Assembly: GCF_000016525.1 (NCBI RefSeq) | Contig: NC_009515.1 | Span: 1,576,501-1,640,500 of the forward strand | Source: Methanobrevibacter smithii ATCC 35061 | GTDB taxonomy: Archaea; Methanobacteriota; Methanobacteria; Methanobacteriales; Methanobacteriaceae | Length of the DNA stretch: 64,000 nt | Reading direction: 5' to 3' | Shown: positions 27,379-37,023 of the stretch, piece after piece | Position numbering within the stretch: position 1 is the stretch's first letter | Layout of the letters: every line of letters starts with the position of its first letter | Program-made: the position numbers and the translations under genes | The notes under the pieces: model-generated | Told to the model about the DNA's origin: nothing | What the model saw: the letters and a program-made list of their open reading frames with translations, nothing else | Databases searched by the model: none

Positions 27379-30300
27379 ATGAAATTTAATAAACAATTCT
27401 TTTTAGGCATTATGTTGCTTGTTCTCCTTTTGGGAGTAAGCAGTGTAAGTGCGAACGATTTGAATGAGGATAATTCATCTTATATTAGATTAGATGACTC
27501 TTCAATGGTAATTATGGAGGATTCTGCTCAGGCAGGCAGCGATGTTAATGCTCAGACAGGCAATCCTTCTGATGATGTGATTATTGTAAATAATTGGGGT
27601 GAACTAAAAACATACTGTGAAAAAACAGATAAAAACTATGTGCTTCAGTTAAAAGAAAATACTAATTTTTACCCGGAAAATGGAGATGACATTTCCAATC
27701 AGATTACTGTTAGAAATAATGTAACTATCCTGGGAAATACAGGAGCATATATTGGTGATGTATCTCCTAAGGCATCAACACTTTTTTATACTCCAATTTC
27801 AACTCCGGAAAATTCAGGAATTAGTTTAAAATTAGTTAATTTGACATTTAAATTTATATCTGTTTCAAAACTTTCATCTCTGGATAGTGGAATGGTTGTG
27901 GAGTTGGCTGGTGATTGTACTGGCAACTTGCTTGAAAATTGTACTTTTGACAATATAACTGCTTTGTCAGGTCATTCCTGTGTTTATTATATTAAAAAAG
28001 GTTATACAACTGTTAGAAATTGTAATTTTACAAACATCAATACATGTTTTGGTGTTTTAAGTATTTATGATCCTGATGCTGGCTTAAACTGTAATACTTC
28101 ACATATGTTAGTTGAAAACTCTTATTTTGAAAATAATTATGCTACAACAGAACCTGGATGTATTAACAATTGCGGTCAGTTAATTGTTAAAAATTCTACA
28201 TTTTATAAAAACAGTGCATTTTGGTGGGCTGGAGCAATACACACTCACAGTGGAGCAAATACAACAATATATGATTCTAATTTCACAGATAATGTAGCTG
28301 GATGGAATGGTGGAGCATTGTATACCTACAGTTACCTGCAAATATACAACACCACTTTTACAAGTAATAACTGTACAACCAACAATGGTGGGGGAGCTAT
28401 TGGTGCATGTTTCTATGGAACCAATCCTCATATTTATATTGAAAACTCATTATTCCAGTATAATACAAACAACTGCTGGTCTCTTACTAATGAATCTACA
28501 ACAGGTACTGGTCGTGGAGGAGCTATTTCAATAATGGATGCAGGTGATTTGGATGTATATAATACTACTTTCATAGCTAATTCTGCATCTATAGGTACTG
28601 CAATTTGTGCAAATCAGGCACAGGGTTACGGATCTCCAAATGTCAGATTAATAGGCAATAAATTTATTAATCACACAGTGGTTGGCGATGTATTGATAAT
28701 TGATCTTTCCAAATCTGAACTGGAATTATCTGATAATTATTATTATAACAATTCTTTAGTATTTTCTAAAACCAAACTTAGTGAAGAGGAAAGAATTGGC
28801 AACACAACAGTATTGAATATTCAGTTTAAATTAAAAAACGACAAATATTATGATTCTGATATTTTATCCAAATCAGGTTATTTTGTTTATGTAGATGGTG
28901 TTTATTTAAAAACAGTCTACAGTGAGTCTTTTAATTTGACTTTTAATGACGGTAAGGAACATAAGGTATATGTACGTTCAGTTGCAGGTGTCAGTAACTC
29001 AAATAATCTCACTGTAAATGGTGTACCTGTTCAGTATATCTATGTTTCTGTAAACGGTAATGACAACAATAACGGAAGTAAAAACGCACCTGTACGTACA
29101 ATAGCTAAAGCTATTTCTTTAAATACTAATGGAATTTATATTTTAGAGGGAAATTACAGGGAATATGGATTAAATATTAACAGTGATTTAAAAATTGTTG
29201 GTGATGGAAAAGTTATTATTGGCGGAATTAGTTCAGCTGATCCGGTATTTAAAATTTCAAACAGTGCAAATGTATCATTTAATAATTTAAAATTTGCTGA
29301 TATATCCAACGGTGAAATTATTAATGGATTAGCTGCTGGAGAAGTTGAAATAAGTGGTTGTGAGTTTTATTCAAACAATCAGAAAGGAATTCTTGTTAAT
29401 GTAGCTAATTTGCTTATTTCAGATTCTAAATTTGAAAATAATAATGTTTTCAAATGCATTTATACTAATTATTTGGAAATGAGAAACTGTGAATTTGTAA
29501 ACAATACTGCAAACGAGAAAAAATCCACTTCTGAGGTAGGCAATTTAATTTATCTGGACCTTAAAGACCAGCAAGGAATAATTTCAGGCACTTTCTTTGA
29601 AAATAATAATGTTTATCAGGGATGTATTTTTGTAAAAAGTAGTGATTTTAATCAAGGATTGGAGATTGCGAGTTCTGTTTTCATAAATAATACTGGAGTA
29701 TTTAGAGGAGGCTGTCTGTATGCTGATTCAAGTTCCAGCAGCAACTATCCTATTACAATTTCATCTTCTGTATTTATTGATAATTTTGCACAGTCTGGAA
29801 GTGTTGCTTTTGTTATGAAAAAATGTGTACTTACAGCTACAAATTCAATCTTTTTAGGCAATAAAGAAAAATCCTCATCATTAGGAGAGGTATTTTCAAC
29901 TGTAGGCAGCAGTGCAAAATTTGCAATAGACAGTAATTGGTGGGGTAACACTGCTGAAAATGCAACAACTGCTCCAAGAAAAGGGTTGAACAATTGGTTA
30001 TTTTTAAATGTAACTGGTAATGTTGATAAATTGAATTTCAATGAAAATGGGATAATAACTGTTGATTTAGCTAATGTAATTAATAACAACGGTGAAATCA
30101 GCAAATATGATGCTGGAGACAAATTGCCATTAGATACTTTAAATATCACTTCTGTTAATGGTATAACAACAACTGTCGGTGATAAATTTGTGGATGGTAA
30201 AATACAGGTTATATTTACTCCAACTGCTACTGGAGAAGCTTCAGTAACTACTGATCTTTATGGAGTAACCAGTACTATAAAATTCAATGTAGGTAAAACA

Positions 30301-33300
30301 CTTTCAGATTTACATATCTATACTAATGATATTAAGGTAAATGAAGACCTTGTAATTAAAGTAGCTTTAGAAAGCAGCAGGCCAACAGGTACCGTTACAG
30401 TTAATATTAATAATAAATCATATATTATTAATTTAGTAAACGGTACTGGATTTACAACAATATCTGGATTAGCTGGCGGAGAATATGAAATTACTGCCAA
30501 ATATAATGGTGATGATAATTACGAAGAAGCTATTGCTACGTCTTCAGTTAAAGTTAATAAAATAGCTTCATCAATGGATATTAAAGTTTCTCTTGGAAAA
30601 TACACTACAATTGTTGTAAGTCTTCCAGAAGATGCAACTGGTGAAGTAATGTTTACTGTTGACGGTGAAAGTGAAACTGCAACTATTGAAGATGGTAAGG
30701 CATATATAGTTTTATTTGACCTTGATGAGGGAGTTCACACTGTTCATGCAGTTTATGGTGGAGATAATAACTACTTTGGATGTGAAGCTAGTGAACAATT
30801 CAGTAAAACCAAACTTAATTCTACTTTAACTGTAAATGCAAATGATGCTAAAGTAGGTGAAGACGTTGTTGTTTCTGTAATTGTCATGCCTGCTCCAGGT
30901 AGTGACGGATCCAGTGTAAATATTACAATCGGAGATAAATCCACAATTGTAAAAGTTGATAAAGATACAGGTAAGGCTTCCTTAAAAGTATCTGATTTAG
31001 CAGCAGGTAATTACACTGTTAAAGTAGTTTATAATGGTAACGGATTGTATAATGGTTGTGAAAATACAACTAATATTAAAATAACCGGTTATTCTGTTCC
31101 TCAATGGGGTAATGATGGATTTGACACTAAAAACACTGGAAAAACAAATTACACAGGAAATAGTAATGGTGTAGCTATCTGGAATTATGTTGTAAGCGGA
31201 AGTCAGATTAACGGTTCTATGGCTATTGATAATGCAGGAAATATTTATGTAGCTTGTAATGATGGAATTTATTCATTTACTTCAAACGGAACTTTAAGAT
31301 GGAAATTTGAAGGTTCCTTTGGAAGAGAGATATCTTCAGGAATAGCTATTTCCCGTGATGTTATTATTGCTCCAAAAGCAGGAGATGCAATATACTTTAT
31401 AAACTCCACTACAGGCAAAAAATATAATTCCAATATCTGGCAGGGATCAAGTATTTTCTCACCTGTTGTAGATGAAAATGCTAATGTATATATTTCCAGT
31501 GAATACCAGTACAGCAGCGGAAGCTACAATCTGGTAATCATCCCATATAATATGTGGAAATACGGCGGAACTCCTACAATGATTGATTTAGGATCCCAAC
31601 CGGTTAGTGCACCTACATTACTGGGTAACGGATTGGTAGCTGTTAATACAAAAGACGGTCTTAAAATAATCAATGTTACAAGCAAAACTGTAATTGGAAG
31701 TTTTGTAGGAATAGGTGTTGTAGGACGTCCGGTAGTTGACTCCAGTGATGTCATATATGTATTTGATAAAGACGGAAAAGTCAATGCATTAAGTGCAAAT
31801 AACAAATTATGGACTACTGAAATAGCTATAAATGGAAGCACATTAGCTTTAGATGAAGAAAACAGTGCATTATACACTGTTGGCAGTGATGGAAATGTCT
31901 ATAAAATAGATATATTTAACAAAGGAGCAGCTTCTGTTTTCTATAATTTGGGAGGTAATGCATCTTCCATAATGATTGACAATGATGGAACTGTTTATAT
32001 AGGTTCAGATAATGGAAAAGTTTCTGCCATCACTAGTGAAGCTAAATTATTATGGACATTTACTGCTGAGTCTCCAATTAAAGGACCAATCGTCATGGAT
32101 AAAAATGGTACGGTCTATGTTTATTCCAGTAAAACAGTTTATGCAGTAGGAATGGGAAAAATCACTCCTGCTATTGATGTAAATGCTGAGGATGTTAAAG
32201 TCGGTGAAGATGTAATTATCAATATTGAGCTTCCTGATGATGCTACAGGCAGTGTTGAAGTAGTTATTGGAAATATTACACAAAATGTTAATATTAAAGA
32301 CGGTAAAGCTTCTGTAACTATTGCTAATTTAAGTGCCGGTCAATACAGTGCTGCTATTCAGTACAGTGGGGATAATAAATACAACGGTGCAAAAACAGAT
32401 GTTTTATTTAATGTTAATAAACATGAATCAAAAGTTGATATTTCTGCAGATGATATAGAAATTGGTAAAACTGCTGTTGTAACCATTAATGTTACTCCTG
32501 GTGCTACAGGTAATGTTACTGTAGTTGTCAATGGCAAATCACAGGTTGTAGAACTTAAAGACAGTAAAGCTACTTTAACTATTGAAAACTTAGCTGCTGG
32601 AGATTATAAAGTAGAAGCAATCTATAATGGTGATGCCAAGTATTTAGCTTCAAGCAATAATGCTTCATTCAAAGTTTCCAAAATATCAGGATATGATATT
32701 AAAGTTAATGCTGGTGAAGTAAATGAAGGTGAAGATGCTACAATTATAGTAGTTTTACCTAAAGATGCTACCGGCAATGTAACTTTAGTTATGAACAACA
32801 AACCTTACTTTGCAAAAGTCAGTGATGGTATGGCTAAAGTGGTTGTTCCGTCTGTTTCTGCAGGAACTCATGATTTCATTGTAAATTATTCTGGTGATGA
32901 TAAATATGATAAATCAACTGTAAACGGAACTATAAAGGTTAATAAAAAAGCAGCAACATTAATTGTTGAAGATCTTGTAAAATATTACAAAGGAGATGAA
33001 AAACTTACAGCTAAACTGGTAGACGGCAGAGGCAATCCAATAGCTAATGCTGATGTTGCTTTTAATATTAATGGTAAAGATTACATCAGAAAAACCAATA
33101 ATGAAGGAATAGCTTCTATGAATATTAATTTGGTGGCTGGAACCTATAATGTGGCAGTTAAATATAATGAAAGCTCAGTTAATGTAACAGTAACTGTAAA
33201 ATCTACTATTGTAGCTGATGATTTAGTTAAAATGTATCAGGACCCTACAAGATTCTATGCTAAGTTCCTGGACAGTACAGGAAAAGCATTGGCTAATACT

Positions 33301-33960
33301 CAAGTTAGATTTAACATTAATGGTGTTTTCTACACTAAAACTACTAATAATGATGGAGTTGCTGATTTGGGTATTATGTTAAGACCTGGAACATATATTT
33401 TGACTGCATATAATCCTGCAAATGGTGAAGAAAGAGGAATCACCATAACTGTAAAATCTTTAATAGTTCAAAGTGATTTAACTAAATACTACTTAAATGC
33501 TTCCAGATTCCAGGCAACCATTTATAATAAGGATGGAAGCTTGGCGGTAAACAAAGAAGTAACCTTTAACATCAACGGTGTTTTCTATCATAAAACCACG
33601 GATTCAAATGGTGTAGCTAGTTTAGGTATTGCTTTAAGGCCTGGAGAATATATTATCACAACTATTGTTGATGGACTTGATATTGGAAACAAGGTCACTG
33701 TACTTCCTACATTAGTAACTAAAGATTTGGATATGAAATACCTTGATGGAAGTGACTTTACTGCACAAACCTTGGACGGTCAGGGTAAGCCATTAGCTAA
33801 CCAAAATGTATCATTTAATGTGAATGGTGTATTTTATCATAAAGTCACTAATGAGGACGGTATTGCAAGTCTAAAAATCAGATTGATGAGTGGTGAATAC
33901 ATTATAACTTCCTCATGGAATAATTTCCAAACAGGAAACACTATAAAAATTAGTCCTTAA
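27379..33960 (+). CDS. Large mosaic adhesin-like protein with beta-propeller
   Basis: The protein (2193 residues) starts with a signal peptide (LLVLLLGVSSVSAND). Domains in order: a right-handed beta-helix at about 60-470 with repeated NxTF/NSTF turns; a second beta-helix introduced by IYVSVNGNDNNNGSKNAP near 552, to about 860; Ig-like domains at 970-1235; a PQQ-type beta-propeller at about 1240-1590 (SMAIDNAGNIYVACNDGIYSF-type blades); more Ig-like domains to 1855; then four or five 80-residue C-terminal repeats (FNINGVFYxKTT, PGxYI) related to those of the 627-residue adhesin. No membrane anchor is seen. AATTTATAAATG near 27307 is a likely TATA box, only 30 bases from the insertion sequence. 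Ligand unknown. Confidence 0.85.
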   Translation: MKFNKQFFLGIMLLVLLLGVSSVSANDLNEDNSSYIRLDDSSMVIMEDSAQAGSDVNAQTGNPSDDVIIVNNWGELKTYCEKTDKNYVLQLKENTNFYPENGDDISNQITVRNNVTILGNTGAYIGDVSPKASTLFYTPISTPENSGISLKLVNLTFKFISVSKLSSLDSGMVVELAGDCTGNLLENCTFDNITALSGHSCVYYIKKGYTTVRNCNFTNINTCFGVLSIYDPDAGLNCNTSHMLVENSYFENNYATTEPGCINNCGQLIVKNSTFYKNSAFWWAGAIHTHSGANTTIYDSNFTDNVAGWNGGALYTYSYLQIYNTTFTSNNCTTNNGGGAIGACFYGTNPHIYIENSLFQYNTNNCWSLTNESTTGTGRGGAISIMDAGDLDVYNTTFIANSASIGTAICANQAQGYGSPNVRLIGNKFINHTVVGDVLIIDLSKSELELSDNYYYNNSLVFSKTKLSEEERIGNTTVLNIQFKLKNDKYYDSDILSKSGYFVYVDGVYLKTVYSESFNLTFNDGKEHKVYVRSVAGVSNSNNLTVNGVPVQYIYVSVNGNDNNNGSKNAPVRTIAKAISLNTNGIYILEGNYREYGLNINSDLKIVGDGKVIIGGISSADPVFKISNSANVSFNNLKFADISNGEIINGLAAGEVEISGCEFYSNNQKGILVNVANLLISDSKFENNNVFKCIYTNYLEMRNCEFVNNTANEKKSTSEVGNLIYLDLKDQQGIISGTFFENNNVYQGCIFVKSSDFNQGLEIASSVFINNTGVFRGGCLYADSSSSSNYPITISSSVFIDNFAQSGSVAFVMKKCVLTATNSIFLGNKEKSSSLGEVFSTVGSSAKFAIDSNWWGNTAENATTAPRKGLNNWLFLNVTGNVDKLNFNENGIITVDLANVINNNGEISKYDAGDKLPLDTLNITSVNGITTTVGDKFVDGKIQVIFTPTATGEASVTTDLYGVTSTIKFNVGKTLSDLHIYTNDIKVNEDLVIKVALESSRPTGTVTVNINNKSYIINLVNGTGFTTISGLAGGEYEITAKYNGDDNYEEAIATSSVKVNKIASSMDIKVSLGKYTTIVVSLPEDATGEVMFTVDGESETATIEDGKAYIVLFDLDEGVHTVHAVYGGDNNYFGCEASEQFSKTKLNSTLTVNANDAKVGEDVVVSVIVMPAPGSDGSSVNITIGDKSTIVKVDKDTGKASLKVSDLAAGNYTVKVVYNGNGLYNGCENTTNIKITGYSVPQWGNDGFDTKNTGKTNYTGNSNGVAIWNYVVSGSQINGSMAIDNAGNIYVACNDGIYSFTSNGTLRWKFEGSFGREISSGIAISRDVIIAPKAGDAIYFINSTTGKKYNSNIWQGSSIFSPVVDENANVYISSEYQYSSGSYNLVIIPYNMWKYGGTPTMIDLGSQPVSAPTLLGNGLVAVNTKDGLKIINVTSKTVIGSFVGIGVVGRPVVDSSDVIYVFDKDGKVNALSANNKLWTTEIAINGSTLALDEENSALYTVGSDGNVYKIDIFNKGAASVFYNLGGNASSIMIDNDGTVYIGSDNGKVSAITSEAKLLWTFTAESPIKGPIVMDKNGTVYVYSSKTVYAVGMGKITPAIDVNAEDVKVGEDVIINIELPDDATGSVEVVIGNITQNVNIKDGKASVTIANLSAGQYSAAIQYSGDNKYNGAKTDVLFNVNKHESKVDISADDIEIGKTAVVTINVTPGATGNVTVVVNGKSQVVELKDSKATLTIENLAAGDYKVEAIYNGDAKYLASSNNASFKVSKISGYDIKVNAGEVNEGEDATIIVVLPKDATGNVTLVMNNKPYFAKVSDGMAKVVVPSVSAGTHDFIVNYSGDDKYDKSTVNGTIKVNKKAATLIVEDLVKYYKGDEKLTAKLVDGRGNPIANADVAFNINGKDYIRKTNNEGIASMNINLVAGTYNVAVKYNESSVNVTVTVKSTIVADDLVKMYQDPTRFYAKFLDSTGKALANTQVRFNINGVFYTKTTNNDGVADLGIMLRPGTYILTAYNPANGEERGITITVKSLIVQSDLTKYYLNASRFQATIYNKDGSLAVNKEVTFNINGVFYHKTTDSNGVASLGIALRPGEYIITTIVDGLDIGNKVTVLPTLVTKDLDMKYLDGSDFTAQTLDGQGKPLANQNVSFNVNGVFYHKVTNEDGIASLKIRLMSGEYIITSSWNNFQTGNTIKISP

Positions 33961-33998
33961 GAGAATTTCTCTTATTCTCTTAACTTTTTCTTTTTTTA
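33959..33998 (+). terminator. Terminator of the large adhesin gene
   Basis: AAGAGAAT at 33959-33966, starting within the stop codon, pairs with ATTCTCTT at 33974-33981 around a seven-base loop. Two T-rich runs follow. Confidence 0.6.
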
Positions 33999-34027
33999 TT
34001 ATAATTTTTATTGGATATCAAAAATAG

Positions 34028-34306
34028 CTATTTTAATATTTCAAGTATTTTCAATCCTAATTTTGTTGTTTTATAAAGTCTGCCTTTTTTAGCATTTTCA
34101 TTGAGACATATTACTAGTTTTTTACTTTTCAAATCATTTAATGCACTGGATACTTGTGTTGGACGTAAATTGGTTTCTTTTGCAATTTCAGAAGGCATTT
34201 TATAATCATTGCCAGACAATGACTTTATTGTTTTGTACCGTGAAGATGATACTTTTATAAATCCGATAATTTCCCAGATATTTTCTTCATTTTCTTTTTT
34301 ATTCAT
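34028..34306 (-). CDS. Winged-helix transcription regulator
   Basis: The 92-residue protein has the helix-turn-helix pattern of MarR/ArsR-type regulators: YKTIKSLSGNDYKMPSEIAK, then ETNLRPTQVSSALNDL as recognition helix, and KKGRLYKTTKLGLKILEIL as wing and last helix. There is no ligand or metal site visible. It converges on the large adhesin gene and might control it or the divergent lonB, but nothing in the sequence shows the target. Short regulators of this kind are common in methanogens. Confidence 0.8.
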   Translation of the reverse strand: MNKKENEENIWEIIGFIKVSSSRYKTIKSLSGNDYKMPSEIAKETNLRPTQVSSALNDLKSKKLVICLNENAKKGRLYKTTKLGLKILEILK

Positions 34307-34611
34307 GTTATATGTCTTTATGTTGCATTAATCACTTTTTTATTTATAACTTTATTCTGTATTATTTTATTTTTACTTGGTTTTTGTTCTATTTATTATG
34401 TTTTAGTAACAATTTTATACTACTTGTCACAAAAATGTTATTTGTAAGTTAAACATGGTTTTAATTTACATTTTTATGATGATGGCTTGGCTATTGTTAT
34501 AAAACATCATTTACTATTTAATTTCAATGTAAAAGTAGTAAATTTGGGAAATATGGGATAAATTAACTTAAGAATTATACTTGTCTGTTTAATAAAAGAA
34601 TAGGTAAAATT
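34307..34611. other. Gap between regulator and an orphan terminator
   Basis: No ORF is seen. TTTTATAC at about 34414-34421 and GTTATAAAAC at about 34496-34505 are possible TATA boxes on the plus strand. An ATGATGA at 34476-34482 resembles a C box, but no D box follows at suitable distance. Confidence 0.3.
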
Positions 34612-34643
34612 TTGCACATTTTAGGGGTTTGTGCAATTTTTTT
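34612..34643 (+). terminator. Orphan terminator-like hairpin
   Basis: TTGCACA at 34612-34618 pairs with TGTGCAA at 34630-34636 around a loop containing AGGGG, then seven T follow. No protein gene on the plus strand ends before it, so it may close a small RNA or attenuate a long lonB leader. Confidence 0.5.
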
Positions 34644-34795
34644 AAGATAATGGCTGTCATTTATATGCAGTCTGAATTTTTTAAATAGATGTATAATTCT
34701 TGTTAATTTTAATTATTTCAGCTTTTTTTATATTTCTAAAGTCATTCAAATCTTTAAACTTAAAAATACTGGTTTATTTTTTAATATTATTTTAC

Positions 34796-34815
34796 TTACT
34801 AAAATTTACTAAAAT
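34796..34815 (+). promoter_or_regulatory. Tandem 10-bp direct repeat at lonB promoter
   Basis: TTACTAAAAT occurs twice with no spacer and ends seven bases before the lonB TATA box. Sites on the same face of the helix one turn apart are typical for a regulator covering the BRE. The binding protein is unknown. Confidence 0.4.
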
Positions 34816-34822
34816 AGAAAGC

Positions 34823-34832
34823 TTTTTATATA
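34823..34832 (+). promoter_or_regulatory. TATA box of lonB
   Basis: TTTTTATATA. Transcription would start near 34855, leaving a leader of about 65 bases that ends in AGAGGTAGGTTTC before the ATG. Confidence 0.5.
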
Positions 34833-34921
34833 GCAATTTGCCAATATTTAAATAGTAAATTAACTTAAATTATTTATTGTTGAATTATATTGAACTAAAA
34901 AATTATGTAGAGGTAGGTTTC

Positions 34922-36901
34922 ATGAAATTTGAAGAACAAGAATCAATCGACGATTCCTCAAAAGAAACTGTATTAAAGCCTGAAATAGAAGAAAATGAGG
35001 CTTTTGAAAAAATTGAACCAATGTTAGATTATGGTAATATTAAAAGTTCAAAAGATATTGAAGTTCCTCCATTATTAATTGATCAAGTTATTGGACACGA
35101 AGAGTCCATTGAAACTATTAAAAAAGCAGCAAAACAAAGGAGAAATATTTTACTTATCGGTGATCCTGGGGTTGGAAAATCAATGCTTGCTAAAGGTATG
35201 GCTCAGATTTTACCTCATGAATCCTTAGAAGATATTTTAATTTATCCGAATGTAGAAGATAATAATCATCCATTAATAAGGTCTGTTCCAGCAGGAGAAG
35301 GTAAAAAAATAGTAAAGGCAACCAAAGGGTCTGCTAAAAACCATGAAGAGAAAAAAACATTAATTACAACATTTGTTATTGCAGCTATTGTTGTTATTGG
35401 ATTTATGTATGGCAGAATACTTGAAGCTATTATTGCAGCAGCATTAATATTGCTTATTTCTATTCAGATAAAACCTAAAAACAATAACATGTCTCCAAAA
35501 TTACTGGTTAATAATGAAGATAAACGATTCGCACCATTTATGGATGCAACTGGTGCTCATGCAGGAGCATTACTTGGAGATGTCCGTCACGACCCTTATC
35601 AGTCTGGAGGTCTTGGAACTCCTGCACATGAACGTGTGGAATCAGGAATGATTCATAAAGCTAACAAAGGTGTTTTATACATTGATGAAATAGGTACAAT
35701 GACTATGAAAACACAACAAGAGCTCTTATCTGCAATGCAGGAAAAAAAATATGCTATTACTGGTCAAAGTGAAAACAGCAGTGGTGCAATGGTAAGGTCT
35801 CAGGCAGTACCGTGTGATTTCGTTCTTGTAGCATCAGGTAACCTTCAAGTTCTTGAAGGAATGCACATAGCTATGAGGTCAAGAATCAGGGGATACGGTT
35901 ATGAAGTTTTTATGAAGGATTCAATGGAAGACACTCCGGAAAACAGAAAAAAATTAGTAAGGTTTGTAGCTCAGGAAGTTAAAAATGATGGAAGAATTCC
36001 TCATTTTGCTCCTGATGCATTAGATGAAATTATTTTAGAAGCAAAACGTCGTTCAGGAAAACAAGATGCTTTAACTCTTAAATTAAGGGATTTAGGTGGA
36101 CTTGTAAGATCATCTGGTGATGTAGCTATTGAAAAAGGTGCTGATTTGGTAACTGCTGAACATGTAATTGAAGCTAAAAAATTCTCCAGAACATTAGAAC
36201 AGCAAATAGCTGACAGATCCATCAAACAAAGAAAAGAATACAGTATGGTTCACCCTGAAGGTGGAAGAGTTGGTCTTGTAAATGGACTTGCAGTTATTGG
36301 AGATAGAAGTGGTATTGTTTCACCAATTGCTGCTGAAGCTGCTCCTGCTCAATCAAAAGAAGGTGGAAAAATCATAGCTACCGGTAAACTTGGTGAAATC
36401 GCTAATGAATCAGTTCAAAATGTAAGTGCATTAATTAAAAAATACACTAACAAGGATATTTCTGATTATGATATTCATGTTCAGTTTATTCAAACTTACG
36501 ACGGTGTAGAAGGGGACAGTGCAAGTGTTTCAATAGCTACTGCAGTAATTTCTGCTGTTGAGGATATTCCTATTGATCAGACTGTTGCATTAACCGGATC
36601 TTTAAATGTTCGTGGGGATGTAATGCCTATTGGTGGTGCTACAGCTAAAATTGAAGCTGCTGCAGAATCCGGAATTAAAAAAGTATTGATTCCTAAGTCT
36701 AACATGAAAGATGTTATGCTTGAGAAAAAATATGAAGACATGATTGAGATAGTTCCAACTGAAACTTTAAGTGATGTATTGGAAAATATTTTAATTAGCG
36801 GCAGTAAAAAAGACCGTTTAATTGAAAAAATGAGAAATTTAAGTTCCAAAGTTGCAAGTAAAGTTTCCAAATCTCAAATTGAAAAACCAGCTACTAACTA
36901 A
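34922..36901 (+). CDS. lonB: Membrane-bound ATP-dependent protease LonB
   Basis: The start after AGAGGTAGG gives 659 residues; an earlier frame extension has no site. The AAA+ part has Walker A GDPGVGKS at about residue 80. Two hydrophobic segments at about 145-182, inserted between Walker A and B, anchor it to the membrane, which is the mark of archaeal LonB. The C-terminal protease has the Ser533/Lys576 dyad (EGDSAS and TAKIEA), with the 43-residue spacing of the family. It is the main quality-control protease of the archaeal membrane. Its promoter has a tandem repeat, so it may be stress-controlled. Confidence 0.97.
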   Translation: MKFEEQESIDDSSKETVLKPEIEENEAFEKIEPMLDYGNIKSSKDIEVPPLLIDQVIGHEESIETIKKAAKQRRNILLIGDPGVGKSMLAKGMAQILPHESLEDILIYPNVEDNNHPLIRSVPAGEGKKIVKATKGSAKNHEEKKTLITTFVIAAIVVIGFMYGRILEAIIAAALILLISIQIKPKNNNMSPKLLVNNEDKRFAPFMDATGAHAGALLGDVRHDPYQSGGLGTPAHERVESGMIHKANKGVLYIDEIGTMTMKTQQELLSAMQEKKYAITGQSENSSGAMVRSQAVPCDFVLVASGNLQVLEGMHIAMRSRIRGYGYEVFMKDSMEDTPENRKKLVRFVAQEVKNDGRIPHFAPDALDEIILEAKRRSGKQDALTLKLRDLGGLVRSSGDVAIEKGADLVTAEHVIEAKKFSRTLEQQIADRSIKQRKEYSMVHPEGGRVGLVNGLAVIGDRSGIVSPIAAEAAPAQSKEGGKIIATGKLGEIANESVQNVSALIKKYTNKDISDYDIHVQFIQTYDGVEGDSASVSIATAVISAVEDIPIDQTVALTGSLNVRGDVMPIGGATAKIEAAAESGIKKVLIPKSNMKDVMLEKKYEDMIEIVPTETLSDVLENILISGSKKDRLIEKMRNLSSKVASKVSKSQIEKPATN

Positions 36902-37023
36902 GTTGGTTTTTATTATTCTTTTTTTTTATTTTAAATTTTTTCAATCGCATTTTTATAACGAAAACATAATATATTAATAATTTTATATTAATATAATATA
37001 TTAGAAGTTGAAATGTGATTGAT

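Noticed and set aside
34476-34536. ATGATGA as box C of a C/D guide RNA
   Set aside because: No CTGA box D at the expected distance and no terminal stem.
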